A DNA stretch of 64,000 nt from Owenia fusiformis (lineage: Eukaryota > Annelida > Polychaeta > Sabellida > Oweniidae): NCBI GenBank assembly GCA_903813345.2, contig CAIIXF020000005.1:18045375-18109374 (forward strand). Reading direction: 5' to 3'. The number at the start of each line of letters is the position of its first letter. Positions within the stretch are counted from its first letter, which is position 1. A model generated the notes under the pieces. It saw only the letters and a list, made by a program, of their open reading frames with translations, had not been told where the DNA came from and ran no database searches. The position numbers and the translations under genes are program-made. Shown here in pieces: positions 9,801 to 18,249 of this stretch.

Positions 9801-11353
9801 ACATAATATGCGATGCTAATGTAAATACAAGTAAGTGGGAATTAAATAATTTTCATTTACAAATATTTAGCAAAGAATATTAACAAAATCTTCATCCTTA
9901 GGTTTTGACAGATCAGAAACCTTTGAAACCTCATGAACACATCGATGATGTTAAAATACTGGATTTGTTGATTAGGTTTTTCTGTGCAACGAAGAGTAAA
10001 ATCTTTTATATAGTCTGATAATTTAGAACAAAATCTTTCATTTTAAACATCATCAGTCCATGGAAAAATAAAGCATAGACCATAACTTAGATGATTTGTT
10101 GTAGAAGTTTGATCAGTGCAGGCAACATTTGACAAATGAAAGGTTGAAAGCATAATGTATGACATGGACTCGAACTCTATACGAACCAAAACAATAGGCA
10201 CATTTTGTATAAAACAATATGTCTATTACACCAGATGCAACTAATGACATCACTGCTTCACCTCTAATTGCTTCTCTTTTCATTCTCTTCTCCATTTCCA
10301 TCTTCTCTGGGAGGGCAAGATCTTCCTCCAAAGCTGTGTAGTCATATCTCCGATAGTTCTGGAATCTGCAACTGCATACAAAATACAATGCAGCATACAG
10401 TGCTTGTCATAGGAGTTTTCTAAAGTTATAAAATATATTTCTACTTTAATTTTTGAACTGTGTAGTCATATCTCCGATAGTTCTAGAACCTGCAACTAAG
10501 TGCAACTGCATACAAAATACAATGCAGCATACAGTGCTTGTCATAGGAGATGTCTAAAGTTATAAAATATATTTCTACTTTATTTTTTGAACTGTGTAGT
10601 CATATCTCCGATAGTTCTAGAACCTGCAACTAAGTGCAACTGCATACAAAATACAATGCAGCATACAGTGCTTGTCATAGGAGTTTTCTAAAGTTATAAA
10701 ATATATTTCTACTTTATTTTTTGAACTGTGTAGTCATATCTCCGATAGTTCTAGAACCTGCAACTAAGTGCAACTGCATACAAAATACAATGCAGCATAC
10801 AGTGCTTGTCATAGAAGTTTTCTTAAGTTAAAAATATATTTCTACTTTATTTTTGGAACTTTTAGGAAGCGATATGTACCTTATTTTTACCCTCTTCGAG
10901 AGTTGAAAACAATGCCACTATTTCCACAACGTCTTACCTGCATTTGCATACTGCATACACCACGGATGCCACAAGTAGGAGGATCACAATGATAAAGATT
11001 ATAATTATCTGCAATAAAAATATACATGTATTGTAACCGAATGTCATTCTTGAGAACCAGGGTGTGTCAACCAAGCTCTCCAACAACTACAGAGGGAATC
11101 CCTACGATCATGAAGAGAGGCCTCCGGAGTTTCCCTTTTTACAAAAAAACAAAACAGTAAAGATCTGCACTTTTAACCCATACCGTTTCTGTAACTTAAG
11201 TGAGGAATTAAATCGACGATTCTGTTGTCTTCTGAGCTATTTTTTCGCAAACATGTATATTTTGTAAAACATATTAGATACTGATACACGTTTTTGGGGA
11301 TTCTGCCTACAACGCGTGAAATAAGGAAAAAAGAAAAATCGTACCTTCGACAT
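3606..11353 (-). CDS. Slob/PXK-family membrane-anchored pseudokinase with WH2 motif (12 exons)
   Basis: Joining 12 minus-strand exons with GT/AG borders and matching phases gives 1,356 nt, or 451 aa plus stop. Residues about 4-23 form a membrane helix rich in Ile, Val and Leu. Residues about 90-320 form a kinase-like fold: a GSLKDLIYQ segment (about 167-175), a catalytic-loop position reading FCHLHSGN (220-227) where the HRD Asp is His222, and a DFG position reading GFE (239-241). Residues about 370-400 are proline-rich. A WH2-type actin-binding motif (SRSALLGDI...LKSV, 424-441) lies near the end. PXK/MONaKA and Drosophila Slob share this pseudokinase layout. No PX domain is present, which favours Slob. 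Slob in flies modulates the Slowpoke BK channel, so a membrane-proximal scaffolding role is inferred and catalysis is unlikely. The MSK start codon precedes the helix directly. PXK is the alternative name. Confidence 0.85.
4111..4220 (-). CDS. Slob-like exon 11 (basic linker)
   Basis: 110 bp, acceptor ATACAG and donor GTGATT. It encodes a strongly basic Lys/Arg-rich linker containing RKLSRSKSH. It ends in phase 2. Confidence 0.88.
4548..5931. mobile_element. 1.4-kb CAGG-terminus (hAT-like) non-autonomous element in Slob-like intron 10
   Basis: It begins CAGGGCCGTCAGATGGGG and ends TTACGGGCCTG, and it is flanked by the direct repeat GGAAAA (4542-4547 and 5932-5937). The interior is built of diverged tandem segments that share AAGTGCCCAGAAAGCACCAA (near 4690, 4984, 5243 and 5658) alternating with AAGTGCCCAGACATCATCAA (near 4824, 5056 and 5373), interspersed with poly-C blocks. 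No transposase frame survives. Termini and 6-bp duplication resemble the element at 1537-1724. Confidence 0.75.
6206..6259 (-). CDS. Slob-like exon 10
   Basis: 54 bp (18 codons), acceptor TTTCAG and donor GTAAGT. It encodes VLDYIFARENDGYPSIKD, the end of the C-lobe. Phase 0 on both sides, so it could be skipped without a frameshift. Confidence 0.9.
6615..6712 (-). CDS. Slob-like exon 9 (C-lobe)
   Basis: 98 bp, acceptor TTTCAG and donor GTAATA. It encodes HLLFEMCSGYELDTAEP and then ISLGNSPALE, typical C-lobe sequence of this family. It ends in phase 0. Confidence 0.92.
6775..6880 (-). mobile_element. Decayed pogo-like MITE fragment in Slob-like intron 8
   Basis: Read on the minus strand it has TAAAACCTGTAAATATCCGA and CTCTAATCTGAACACC, matching the GAACACCTCT-type repeats of the copies at 33558, 59452 and 62018. 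One end is missing. Confidence 0.5.
7125..7231 (-). CDS. Slob-like exon 8 (DFG-equivalent region)
   Basis: 107 bp, acceptor ATTCAG and donor GTAAGA. It encodes LTGFENNFFGF (the DFG position reads GFE) and IDTMCFG, the conserved helix-F region. It ends in phase 1. Confidence 0.92.
7521..7702 (-). CDS. Slob-like exon 7 (catalytic-loop region, degenerate)
   Basis: 182 bp, acceptor TTTCAG and donor GTAAGT. It encodes EQVRLFGRQILEALMYLED followed by CHLHSGNVMV. The Asn of the loop is kept but the catalytic Asp is replaced by His, as in PXK. It ends in phase 2. Confidence 0.93.
8040..8265. repeat. 42-44 bp tandem array that multiplies the exon 6 splice donor
   Basis: About five units each contain, on the minus strand, TTTATCAG (the last bases of exon 6), a GTATGT-like donor and CAAGAGCTCCAGCTCATTGA. 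Spacings between units are 43, 43, 44 and 42 bp. Three extra copies keep AG/GTATGT, one has GTAAAT and the most distal is decayed. The array begins inside the coding exon, so the tandem amplification started across a functional exon-intron boundary. Confidence 0.9.
8242..8352 (-). CDS. Slob-like exon 6 (N-lobe to hinge)
   Basis: 111 bp (37 codons), acceptor TTTGCAG and donor GTATGT. It encodes HPYIYPIHQVDFVEEQ through GSLKDLIYQ, the most recognisable family signature. The donor end is repeated four to five more times downstream, to about 8040. Using the next copy would extend the exon by 42 bp in frame to 8200. Confidence 0.93.
8628..8779 (-). CDS. Slob-like exon 5 (N-lobe)
   Basis: 152 bp, acceptor TTTCAG and donor GTAGGA. 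It encodes SRVNKTWFLVKHIKTKRD and then a stretch ending TINGIFSSIQ, matching the small lobe of the PXK/Slob pseudokinase. It ends in phase 0. Confidence 0.9.
8805..9248 (+). mobile_element. 5'-truncated non-LTR retrotransposon (LINE) 3' end
   Basis: A plus-strand open frame of about 100 codons up to TGA at 9123-9125 has CSECGVIEDELHFITSC, the C-x2-C-x7-H-x4-C finger found at the C-terminus of many LINE reverse transcriptases. It is followed by a short 3' UTR, AATAAA near 9224 and an AT microsatellite tail ending near 9248. The 5' part, including all RT motifs, is absent. It lies in intron 4 of the Slob-like gene, antisense to it. The clade cannot be assigned. Confidence 0.75.
9262..9683. other. 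Intron 4 remainder, nothing recognised
   Basis: Intronic sequence between the LINE fragment and exon 4. No repeat family or coding sequence is recognised. Confidence 0.4.
9684..9761 (-). CDS. Slob-like exon 4
   Basis: 78 bp, acceptor TTCCAG and donor GTATGT. It encodes TALITCQFYLRSSGIYTMM and MDHLNEM, the start of the conserved Slob-type domain. Phase 1 in, phase 1 out. Confidence 0.85.
10262..10365 (-). CDS. Slob-like exon 3 (juxtamembrane region)
   Basis: 104 bp, acceptor TTGCAG and donor GTGAAG. It encodes FQNYRRYDYTALEED and a charged Lys/Glu/Met-rich stretch. Its first roughly 30 bp and its acceptor belong to the 134-bp tandem array extending to about 10860. Confidence 0.85.
10334..10860. 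repeat. 134-bp tandem array that multiplies the exon 3 splice acceptor
   Basis: The marker CTGTGTAGTCATATCTCCGA occurs at 10334 (within exon 3), 10458, 10592 and 10726, giving spacings of 124, 134 and 134 bp. Each intronic copy repeats about 30 bp of exon 3 coding sequence, its TTGCAG acceptor and about 90 bp of intron. In the three intronic copies the fragment reads TTC-TAG where the true exon reads TTC-CAG, so a copy used as acceptor would meet an in-frame stop at its third codon. Confidence 0.9.
10938..11008 (-). CDS. Slob-like exon 2 (membrane helix)
   Basis: 71 bp between acceptor TGCAG and donor GTAAGA. It encodes a run of Ile, Phe, Val and Leu followed by YAVCKCR, a single-pass membrane anchor with a basic cytoplasmic flank. 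It ends in phase 2. Confidence 0.8.
11345..11353 (-). CDS. Slob-like exon 1 (coding part, start codon)
   Basis: Codes Met-Ser-Lys, then the donor GTACGA (phase 0). The ATG is the only one that leads in frame into the membrane-helix exon. TTGTTTCAG lies 16-24 bases upstream, so the coding start may sit in a short exon behind a 5' UTR intron. Confidence 0.65.
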
Positions 11354-11445
11354 TCCGAAATTTTGTTACTGAAACAACCGTTTTAGTAACCAACGTAATC
11401 AAGTGGATCACCAGTGTTAGCTCAAGTACAAAAAATTTATCCCGT

Positions 11446-11973
11446 GCCAGGACTATAGTCCTGCGAATGTCTTATTCTTTTGCCTGTGCGATTACAACAT
11501 GGGAGAATTTTCTAAGCTTCTTACACTTAGATACCTATTTCAATAGATTCCTTGGTATTTTAGCATTCTTTTCGTGTAGTTGAATCCACAAATGTCTGGG
11601 TTTATCGGCAGAACAAAGAAATTTTCGATTTTGATCGCAATATTTGCATGTAATATTGAACTTAATTCGACCCTCAAATTCTTCCATTTTTTGGTACATC
11701 CAGGCCACTTCCGGATAGTCAAACGGGGAATCCCCTTTTAAATCCAACCGCCATCTTGGAAAGTGATGGAATAACTCTCGATGAAAAAGAAAAATGTTCA
11801 CATTCTGCCGATATACCCAAACAATTGTGGATTCAACTACATGAAAAAAATGCTAAAATATCCAGGAATCTATTGAAGTAGGTATCTTAAGTGTAAGGGG
11901 CGCAGATAATTCTCCCAAGTTGTAATCGTACAGGCAAAAGAATGCGCTCGTTACGGAACTATAGTCATGGTAC
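11446..11973. repeat. Inverted repeat upstream of the Slob-like start codon
   Basis: Arms of about 170 bp (about 11446-11615 and 11797-11973), roughly 85% identical by eye, flank a central 180 bp. Both arms, read outward, keep an open frame of the type LWIQLHEKNAKI then RNLLK and the same TAG stop, and several differences between the arms are synonymous. The left arm lies in the presumed 5' leader of the Slob-like gene. It could be a foldback element or a head-to-head duplicated exon; I do not recognise the peptide. Confidence 0.7.
11706..11759 (-). promoter_or_regulatory. Candidate Slob-like promoter (ETS and YY1-like motifs)
   Basis: On the minus strand CCAAGATGGCGG (YY1-type) is followed by ATCCGGAAGTGG (ETS-type), about 350-400 bp upstream of the start codon. 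This pair is typical of TATA-less promoters in animals. That it drives the Slob-like gene is inferred from position only. Confidence 0.35.
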
Positions 11974-12587
11974 GGGATCACAAAAAGTAATTCAATAGAT
12001 CAGTCCAATATCAAAATTTTAGCACTGCTGTAAACAGGGGATTTATAGGACTTTTTTGTTGGTAAGTACTCATAAACAGGTGAATATGTGGTAAAACTCA
12101 TTATGCAAAAAAGTCCAGAGTGTCTTGATTTTGCTCTCCTATGGTATAGGACCTCGGCTCTTTCATAAAAACTTACCCAGTAATTTTCCTGGATGAAACT
12201 CAAAAAAGTATCAGCCATTTGCAGGTCGTTTTACTGTTGCAGTGTGTAGTCTATGTTTGAAAGATGAAGTCTAAAACATATTTCAATAGCACATAATACA
12301 TTAGACATATCTATTGTTGCAATCTATACGTGTTTTCAACAATTAACTCAACTTTTAATATTTTAATAAATTGAAAAGTTTTTCCATTTTGTTTATAATC
12401 ATGTGACAGAAGTATCCGTGAGAAAATAATTTTTGCGCAAAATACAATGAACGAAATCGCTTTTAATTACCGGGAGAAAACAAATACCAATACATGTACA
12501 CTGTACAGTCATCCATTATCTACCTATCTATCTAACACAATGATATCATTAATCTAGCCAATATATCATAGTTTCTTTGATGTGCTA
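11974..12587. other. Intergenic DNA, nothing recognised
   Basis: No gene or repeat family is recognised. A 72-codon minus frame at 12000-12218 has no known domain. Confidence 0.4.
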
Positions 12588-12596
12588 AAATGTGGC

Positions 12597-12890
12597 TACC
12601 CTGCGCGCAGAGTCTAGTTAAACTACACTCTGCCTAGTAGAGACCATATTACAGTTTAGCAGCCCCGCCCCCATGACGGGTACCGAATGTGTGCTAATTA
12701 TATATGCGCATGTTATTGGTCAATTCTGGGCTCAACGATGACGTCAGAAGGAATGACCATATATAGAACGTCGGTCAAATTTGGCCGACGAACACTGATT
12801 GGCGCGGTGAGTTCACAGGTTTATTTTAGTTTGAAAGAGTGAAGACAAAGCTCTCTTTTAAGAAGTGAAGTCAAACGAATGCAAAGGGTA
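12597..12890 (+). mobile_element. TACCCT-terminus MITE, copy 1 (294 bp), 9-bp target duplication
   Basis: It starts TACCCTGCGCGCAGAG and ends TGCAAAGGGTA. It is flanked by a perfect 9-bp direct repeat AAATGTGGC (12588-12596 and 12891-12899). Copies 2 (43768-44145) and 3 (33894-33968) share both ends, and each has its own perfect 9-bp duplication. Nine-base duplications fit Mutator-like or Merlin-like transposases, but there is no coding capacity here. It lies between the divergent Slob-like and Shal genes in Shal orientation. Confidence 0.9.
12663..12810 (+). promoter_or_regulatory. Promoter-like module inside MITE copy 1
   Basis: In order: GC box CCCCGCCCCC (12663-12672), ATTGG reverse CCAAT box (12715-12719), full CRE palindrome TGACGTCA (12739-12746), TATATAG (12760-12766), a CGTCGG/CCGACG stem (about 12769-12790), a second ATTGG (12798-12802) and a GTGAGT donor-like site near 12807. 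The order and spacing are those of a pol II promoter followed by a short first exon. The motifs are visible; activity is inferred. Confidence 0.5.
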
Positions 12891-13119
12891 AAATGTGGCA
12901 GGGTTTATCGGAAAGGTCTATTATTGGTCCCCAGACTATGCTTGAAAAGTGACATCATTACAAAAGAACTTGTCACATTCAAGTTGTCAGCCAACCCATA
13001 ACAATTCAAACTATATAAAAGTTATCTATGACACATGCTTGTATTTTTTCATTCTATTACACTTTGGTACACTGATGGATTTATTTTGCGAAAAAAACAA
13101 TCTCACAAAAATGTGAGAC

Positions 13120-14141
13120 CCTATCTGTTGCAAGACTAACGCCTGGCGTAACCGTCACCATGTTATTCAGTGTTTTTTAAGTAGCGCAAGGATCCTGCCA
13201 TGACCGTGGTAATGTTATCGTGAAAGCCTGGTATAACCGCGACTGCTGTATTATATTGCAATGCGTGCCATGACCGTGACAATGTAATATAGTTCTGCAA
13301 GGCTTGGTATGACCGTAACAATGTAATATAGTACTGCAAAGCCTGGCATGACCGTGACAATGTAATATAGTATTGCAAGTTCAGGTATGAGAGTGGTAAT
13401 GTAGAAATTTACGATTAGGACTGCTATAACCGTGACAATGTGTATTGCAAAGCCTGGCATGACCATGGCAATGTAATATAGTATTGCAAGGCTTGGTATG
13501 ACCGCCATGGCAATGTGATATAGTATTCCAAGTTCGGGTATGAGAGTGGTGATGTAGAAATTTATGATTGCTATAATTGACCGTGACAATGTGTATTTGA
13601 AAACCTGGCATGACCATGACAATGTATTATGGGATCGCAAAGCCTGGTATGACCGTGACAATGTAATATAGTATTGCAAGGCCAGGTATGAGGGTGGTAA
13701 TGTAGAGATTTAGGCTTAGTTCTACTATGACCGTTATAATGTATTGCAATGACTAGTAACTATGTATGACATTAATGCCAGGAATATCCTTAACAATTTT
13801 AAGTGATCCTCATTACAATTAAACAGATTAATACTATGATCATGGTGTTTATCTACCTTAATCATGTCAAAATCAAAATTACTACTATACATTAATATTC
13901 ACATTCGCTTATAAACCACAATAAAGGCTACGGTCGCGCCAGGCTTCCACGATAACACTTCCAGGGTCATGACAGGCCTTGCAATAGAATACAGCATTGT
14001 GACGGTTATACCAGCCTGTCACGGTTATACCAGGCTTACACGATAACACTACCACGGTCATGGCAGGATCCTTGCGCTACTTAAAAAACACTGATTAACA
14101 TGGTGACGGTTGTGGCAGGCGTAAGTCTTGCAATAGATAGC
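13120..14141. mobile_element. Composite element: 110-bp terminal inverted repeats around internal tandem repeats
   Basis: The left end (from about 13120, CTATCTGTTGCAAGAC...) and right end (to about 14141) are inverted copies over about 110 bp, sharing ACCGTCACCATGTTA, AAGTAGCGCAAGGATCCTGC and a GATAACACTACCACGGTCAT-type segment. Flanks ATGTGAGAC and ATGTGAAAA are similar (7 of 9), perhaps a decayed 9-bp duplication. The centre is a minisatellite. No transposase frame is present. Confidence 0.7.
13195..13760. repeat. Internal minisatellite of the composite element
   Basis: About ten diverged units of 45-60 bp built on TATGACCGTGACAATGTAAT and TAGTATTGCAAGGCCTGG, with occasional TGTAGAAATTTA variants. 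The apparent minus-strand peptides here are translations of the repeat and not a gene. Confidence 0.8.
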
Positions 14142-14149
14142 ATGTGAAA

Positions 14150-15139
14150 AATGTTTGCACAATGTTGAGTATTATTGATGGGCATTTTGACACTGACATA
14201 TTTTGTGGTTTACAGTGCTTCATTCTGAAATATTTGTGGTCACTTCAAGTTTCTGATGGCCATGTACCTTGCTGAACCAACAAGATATGTTTTGACATCT
14301 CTTAGAAACAGACTGAAATGAATACATCCCCCACTCCTCTCCAAACTTAGACTAACTGGTACAATATCAATGCACAATCATTTGTCACAATCACAAACCC
14401 AGTATTATTTGAGTATTATGATAGACTGTTCAATAAAATACTATTTTCTCCATATAGTCTCATTGTGTCTTTTGTTGTTACAGAATAAGTTTATTTCTAA
14501 TGTATTGGCATTTGTACCATTCATTAGAACATTGCCCATCTAAATTGAACATGCCAGTCACAAACTGCAGATAAATGTTGCAGAAGCTGAGCTGTGGTAA
14601 TTGGTTACTCTATGCTCCCTACATACATCATAATAATTTTCTCAATACACTCAAACATGGCGATTTTTGATCGGCATCAGTTTTAAATCTCTCCAGCATT
14701 TTATCGAATTTCTTCACATATATAAGTCTATTTGTGCGTAACATGACAGGATATTATTTCAGAGACGTTTAGAAAGGTATGTGTTTTGCTTATTTTGAAC
14801 GAAATGGAGCAGTTTAGATGCAGACATCTTGTAAGATCAGTCAGTGGTTTCAGCTATTTTTTTCAGACTGCAGCTGATATCTAGATTAGCCTTGCCTAGA
14901 ATTTTAGAAAATAAATGTATATTGCATGTAACTTACATTTATTTCTTTGCATTAGTGATTTGTCTTTATGAAATGATTAGCACGAATGAAGCAGATGCAC
15001 TTGTAAATAAACCATTCCTTGGCTGCTGTTGCAATACAAACCCGCAACCATTGACAGATGTCATTTTGGATTTTCCCAACAATTCTCGAAATCGTTGTTC
15101 CCTCTTCAAAAGAGGAGACGCGAAAATCTTTCCTTATAA
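14150..15139. other. Intergenic DNA, no supported gene
   Basis: A 159-codon plus frame (14844-15323) overlaps a 75-codon minus frame. Neither has a recognisable domain, and the plus frame runs into the CpG-richer region. Nothing else is recognised. Confidence 0.4.
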
Positions 15140-15970
15140 GGTCAAAATATTTCCCATGATGCAGTTCGCGGAGGAACAAATTTATACTTCCTTGTTTTCC
15201 CTCATAGGTTTAACATGGGGATTTTCACACCTATTTTTCAAACGATATATTCATTCATATTCCCATACGAGAGTACAGAAAAAATTATTAGAAACGATTG
15301 ATCTCTTATTAAACTTAATATAACAGCTACTTTTTTCATTGTATTGATTCATAGCGTGGTGAAAACGACGATTGAAAAGTGAGAAAATATTCCGGAAGAG
15401 ATAGTCACGTGATCAGTTGACTAGTCGCCATACTGGAAAAAACAATTCCATTCGACTTTCAATACTTTCATGCCAATCTTACCGCACTACAAACTGCAAC
15501 ATCGATGCAACAACTGAATAAAAGTATTCATCTTCAAATTACATTATAGAGTTACGTTGAAAACCCACAAACAACTGAGCAGTAGACCAAAGAAGACGCG
15601 TCGCTATTATCTAGGTCAATCTATTCAGTGGTCCGAAAGCAAATCTATAGTACTCGTTTCCGAATTTTGTTGTTCATTGTACAATCTTTTATTGATTTAA
15701 CTCGGTATACTGACTATTAAAGCAATGACAAAGAAGAATACTTCCGATGGTGTCATTGTTTTATTTAGCGTGCGGGTGTAAAAACAAAATTGCGTAATAA
15801 GTTTGATTTAGAACTTTCGGGTCACGCAAATAGCTACGCGAAATGCATAGTGGGAAGATATTGACCAATCAAATTTTGTCCTTTTTGAGTGCTTTTTCTG
15901 AACATATTTGCGAACGTTCTGATTCAAAGAGCGAACCGCGAAAGGGAGAATTGCGATATTATCTGAAATT
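15140..15970 (+). promoter_or_regulatory. CpG-richer candidate promoter region of Shal
   Basis: CpG dinucleotides are visibly denser here than in the surrounding AT-rich DNA. Two related motifs face each other: GGTCAAAATATTTCCCATGA then TGCAGTTCGCGG on the plus strand (15140-15171), and its relative on the minus strand at 15837-15866 (TTCCCACTATGC then ATTTCGCG). The core resembles ZNF143/Staf sites. A CACGTG E-box lies near 15406-15411 and ACCAATCA near 15864. The Shal 5' UTR exon begins 2.2 kb downstream, so a promoter with a non-coding first exon is plausible but unproven. Confidence 0.35.
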
Positions 15971-18205
15971 ATTAAAACAATTTGTTAATTCAATAATCTG
16001 TATATAAAATTAACTTTTCGTAAACATGATCTTTTGGATTTCATGTGATTGGGGACTTAGAAAGTTTACAAGAAAAATCCTTCTGAGGTTTTCTATCGAT
16101 ATTCAGTGATTTTTAAATATAGATCTAAAATGTGATTTTAGAGAGAAAATGTTCGACATAGTTTTCTTAAAACAATTTCATGTGCTTATTGCCAGAAATC
16201 TACGGGTGCATGTTACCTGAAACTGGTACTATGGGGCATGTAACATGTTACAGTATTTAGGTTCATATTTGGGAATTAATTTTAACTTTGCTCATCTGTC
16301 CATTGGTGTCTTGTCTATAGCCAGCCCACGCTCATATCTAATAATATAATATTTAATCTCAAATCAATAATTAATTTATTGTTCAGAATTACCAGGAGTT
16401 TACATTTGTGAAAAACAACTTACGCAGGTATTATAGATTATTTCCAAAAATTTCTCATACTCACTTACCAGTTCGATTTTCAATCAAACCCCATGTATTG
16501 GTTATCTAAAATGAAAATTTCCATGAACACTTGTTAAACTGAATCAAGAAAGGAGTTGAGTTTCTAGCTCTATAGATCATCTATGTTAAGCATCCTTTTT
16601 TCCAATTCCGAGTTTATAAATTGATTGATACTATTCAACTGGCCTCGCTCAGAATCAAGATTATTCGCACTTTCCTTTGTAGCAATATGTTTGAATTATG
16701 CTCTCTTAGTTTTGATAACAAATAATAGGTATTTACTCTTTATTTATAACATTTAAAACTAAGATAATACTACCATGCTATTGATAAGGCTATATTAATG
16801 TTTATAGAAATCTATATACAGAGTGCTGGTTTGGTGGTAACCCTGTACCTTTTACTTGTCCAAAAGAAAGCTTTTATCCACATTTGTTAATGTACTGAAC
16901 ATAGGCGACCATTGGAGTAGTTCCCCTGTAGCTAGTTTGCCAAAAAGAAAAGAACAAAAAGAATTATGAAAGGCAAAAAGATACAGAATAAGTTTACAAT
17001 TTTCTGAAAAGTTGCTGTTCTCAGATTCTACCTTATTTCAGTTTAATTCAATATAAATGCTAATTTTCTATTCAGCATAATATTACAAAAAATGTGAGAA
17101 GTGCATGTATATAAATATAAATAGTATGCAAAACCTAGAACTATTTTTAAATAATCTGTCCAGTGTTTAAAATCAAATATGCATGTAATATATAAGGCTA
17201 TGTAGCTTTCACCATTTCTGTGTTTGAAAGATATCTCAGGCAAATAAAGTTCATTGACAGTTTTGACACGATATGTTAAAATTTAATCAGTTGCAACTAT
17301 TGTAAAAAAGCACATGTAGTTCTTAAAGGCAATGAGCCAAAATAATTTTGGTAATATATTAAATGTTAAGTGCAAGTTTTTTTGAACTACATGTATACAT
17401 GTATTAACATTTGAACAATTTTAAACAACATGCTCACTTAGAAAAAAGGTACCTCCAATGAAAAATAACCCGTTACTAAATCTTTATTTTGTTTCATATC
17501 ATGATTAAAATTATTCTTAATTGGTATTTGAGATATAGAGCTCAGCGAAGAAATATTCATGTTCCTAGCTGTACTCATGAGACTTGCTATAGAAATAAAT
17601 TTGTAGCATCTCGAGTAAAAAAAACAATATTTTTGAAATATTGAAAATTTATCTGATCACTTGAATTTCTTCATGTTATATATTTGGCAAGTGAACATTA
17701 ATCATTTGTTGTAGAAATCATTTGTAACTTGACTTGACCAAAATTAAGAGAGTCGCAGTTATGACATTTGCTAGAATAGTATAAGATAAACCCTTTGCAT
17801 CAGATCAAGTTGTTCTATTGATATTTCTAATTCAGTTATAGATCTACAATTATGAGTGAAACTATTATAATTTAGCCCATCTGTCAGCTTATCTCTTGTT
17901 TATAAAATGCTATTTTACTTAACATAAAACAATGCTTATGTGCTTGTTGGAACTTAAATCAATAGAATTAGAAGCCCCTCAAGTAATCAAGGATTGTTAC
18001 AGTTTTGATACATTATTTCAAAAATGTACATGTAGTTAAGTACAATATGTAGCAAGTTATAGTTACACTATAGCAAGTACATGTACAAGTGTAATTTTTT
18101 ATGTTTATTTTATTTTAGTTATATTGTACATGTATTTAAATAATGCACTGATTTAACAAATATACATATCATTTATGAATATTTTCATATTTTCTATTTT
18201 TCCAG
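15971..18205. other. AT-rich DNA, probable 5' intron of Shal
   Basis: No coding sequence or repeat family is recognised. It ends in a good polypyrimidine tract and acceptor (TTTCTATTTTTCCAG, 18191-18205), so it is likely intronic. Confidence 0.45.
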
Positions 18206-18249
18206 GAAAAATTAGATAGGTCAGTAAAGGCTGATTTTGAAGACCAAAG

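Noticed and set aside
13163-13679. Overlapping minus-strand frames of 71-142 codons with repeated YYITLSRS-like peptides
   Set aside because: They are translations of the minisatellite inside the composite element; all frames show the same repeat and no known domain.
14844-15323. 159-codon plus-strand frame near the Shal promoter region
   Set aside because: Begins with a GTG-type start reading, has no recognisable domain, overlaps an open frame on the other strand, and lies in a region with regulatory-looking motifs.
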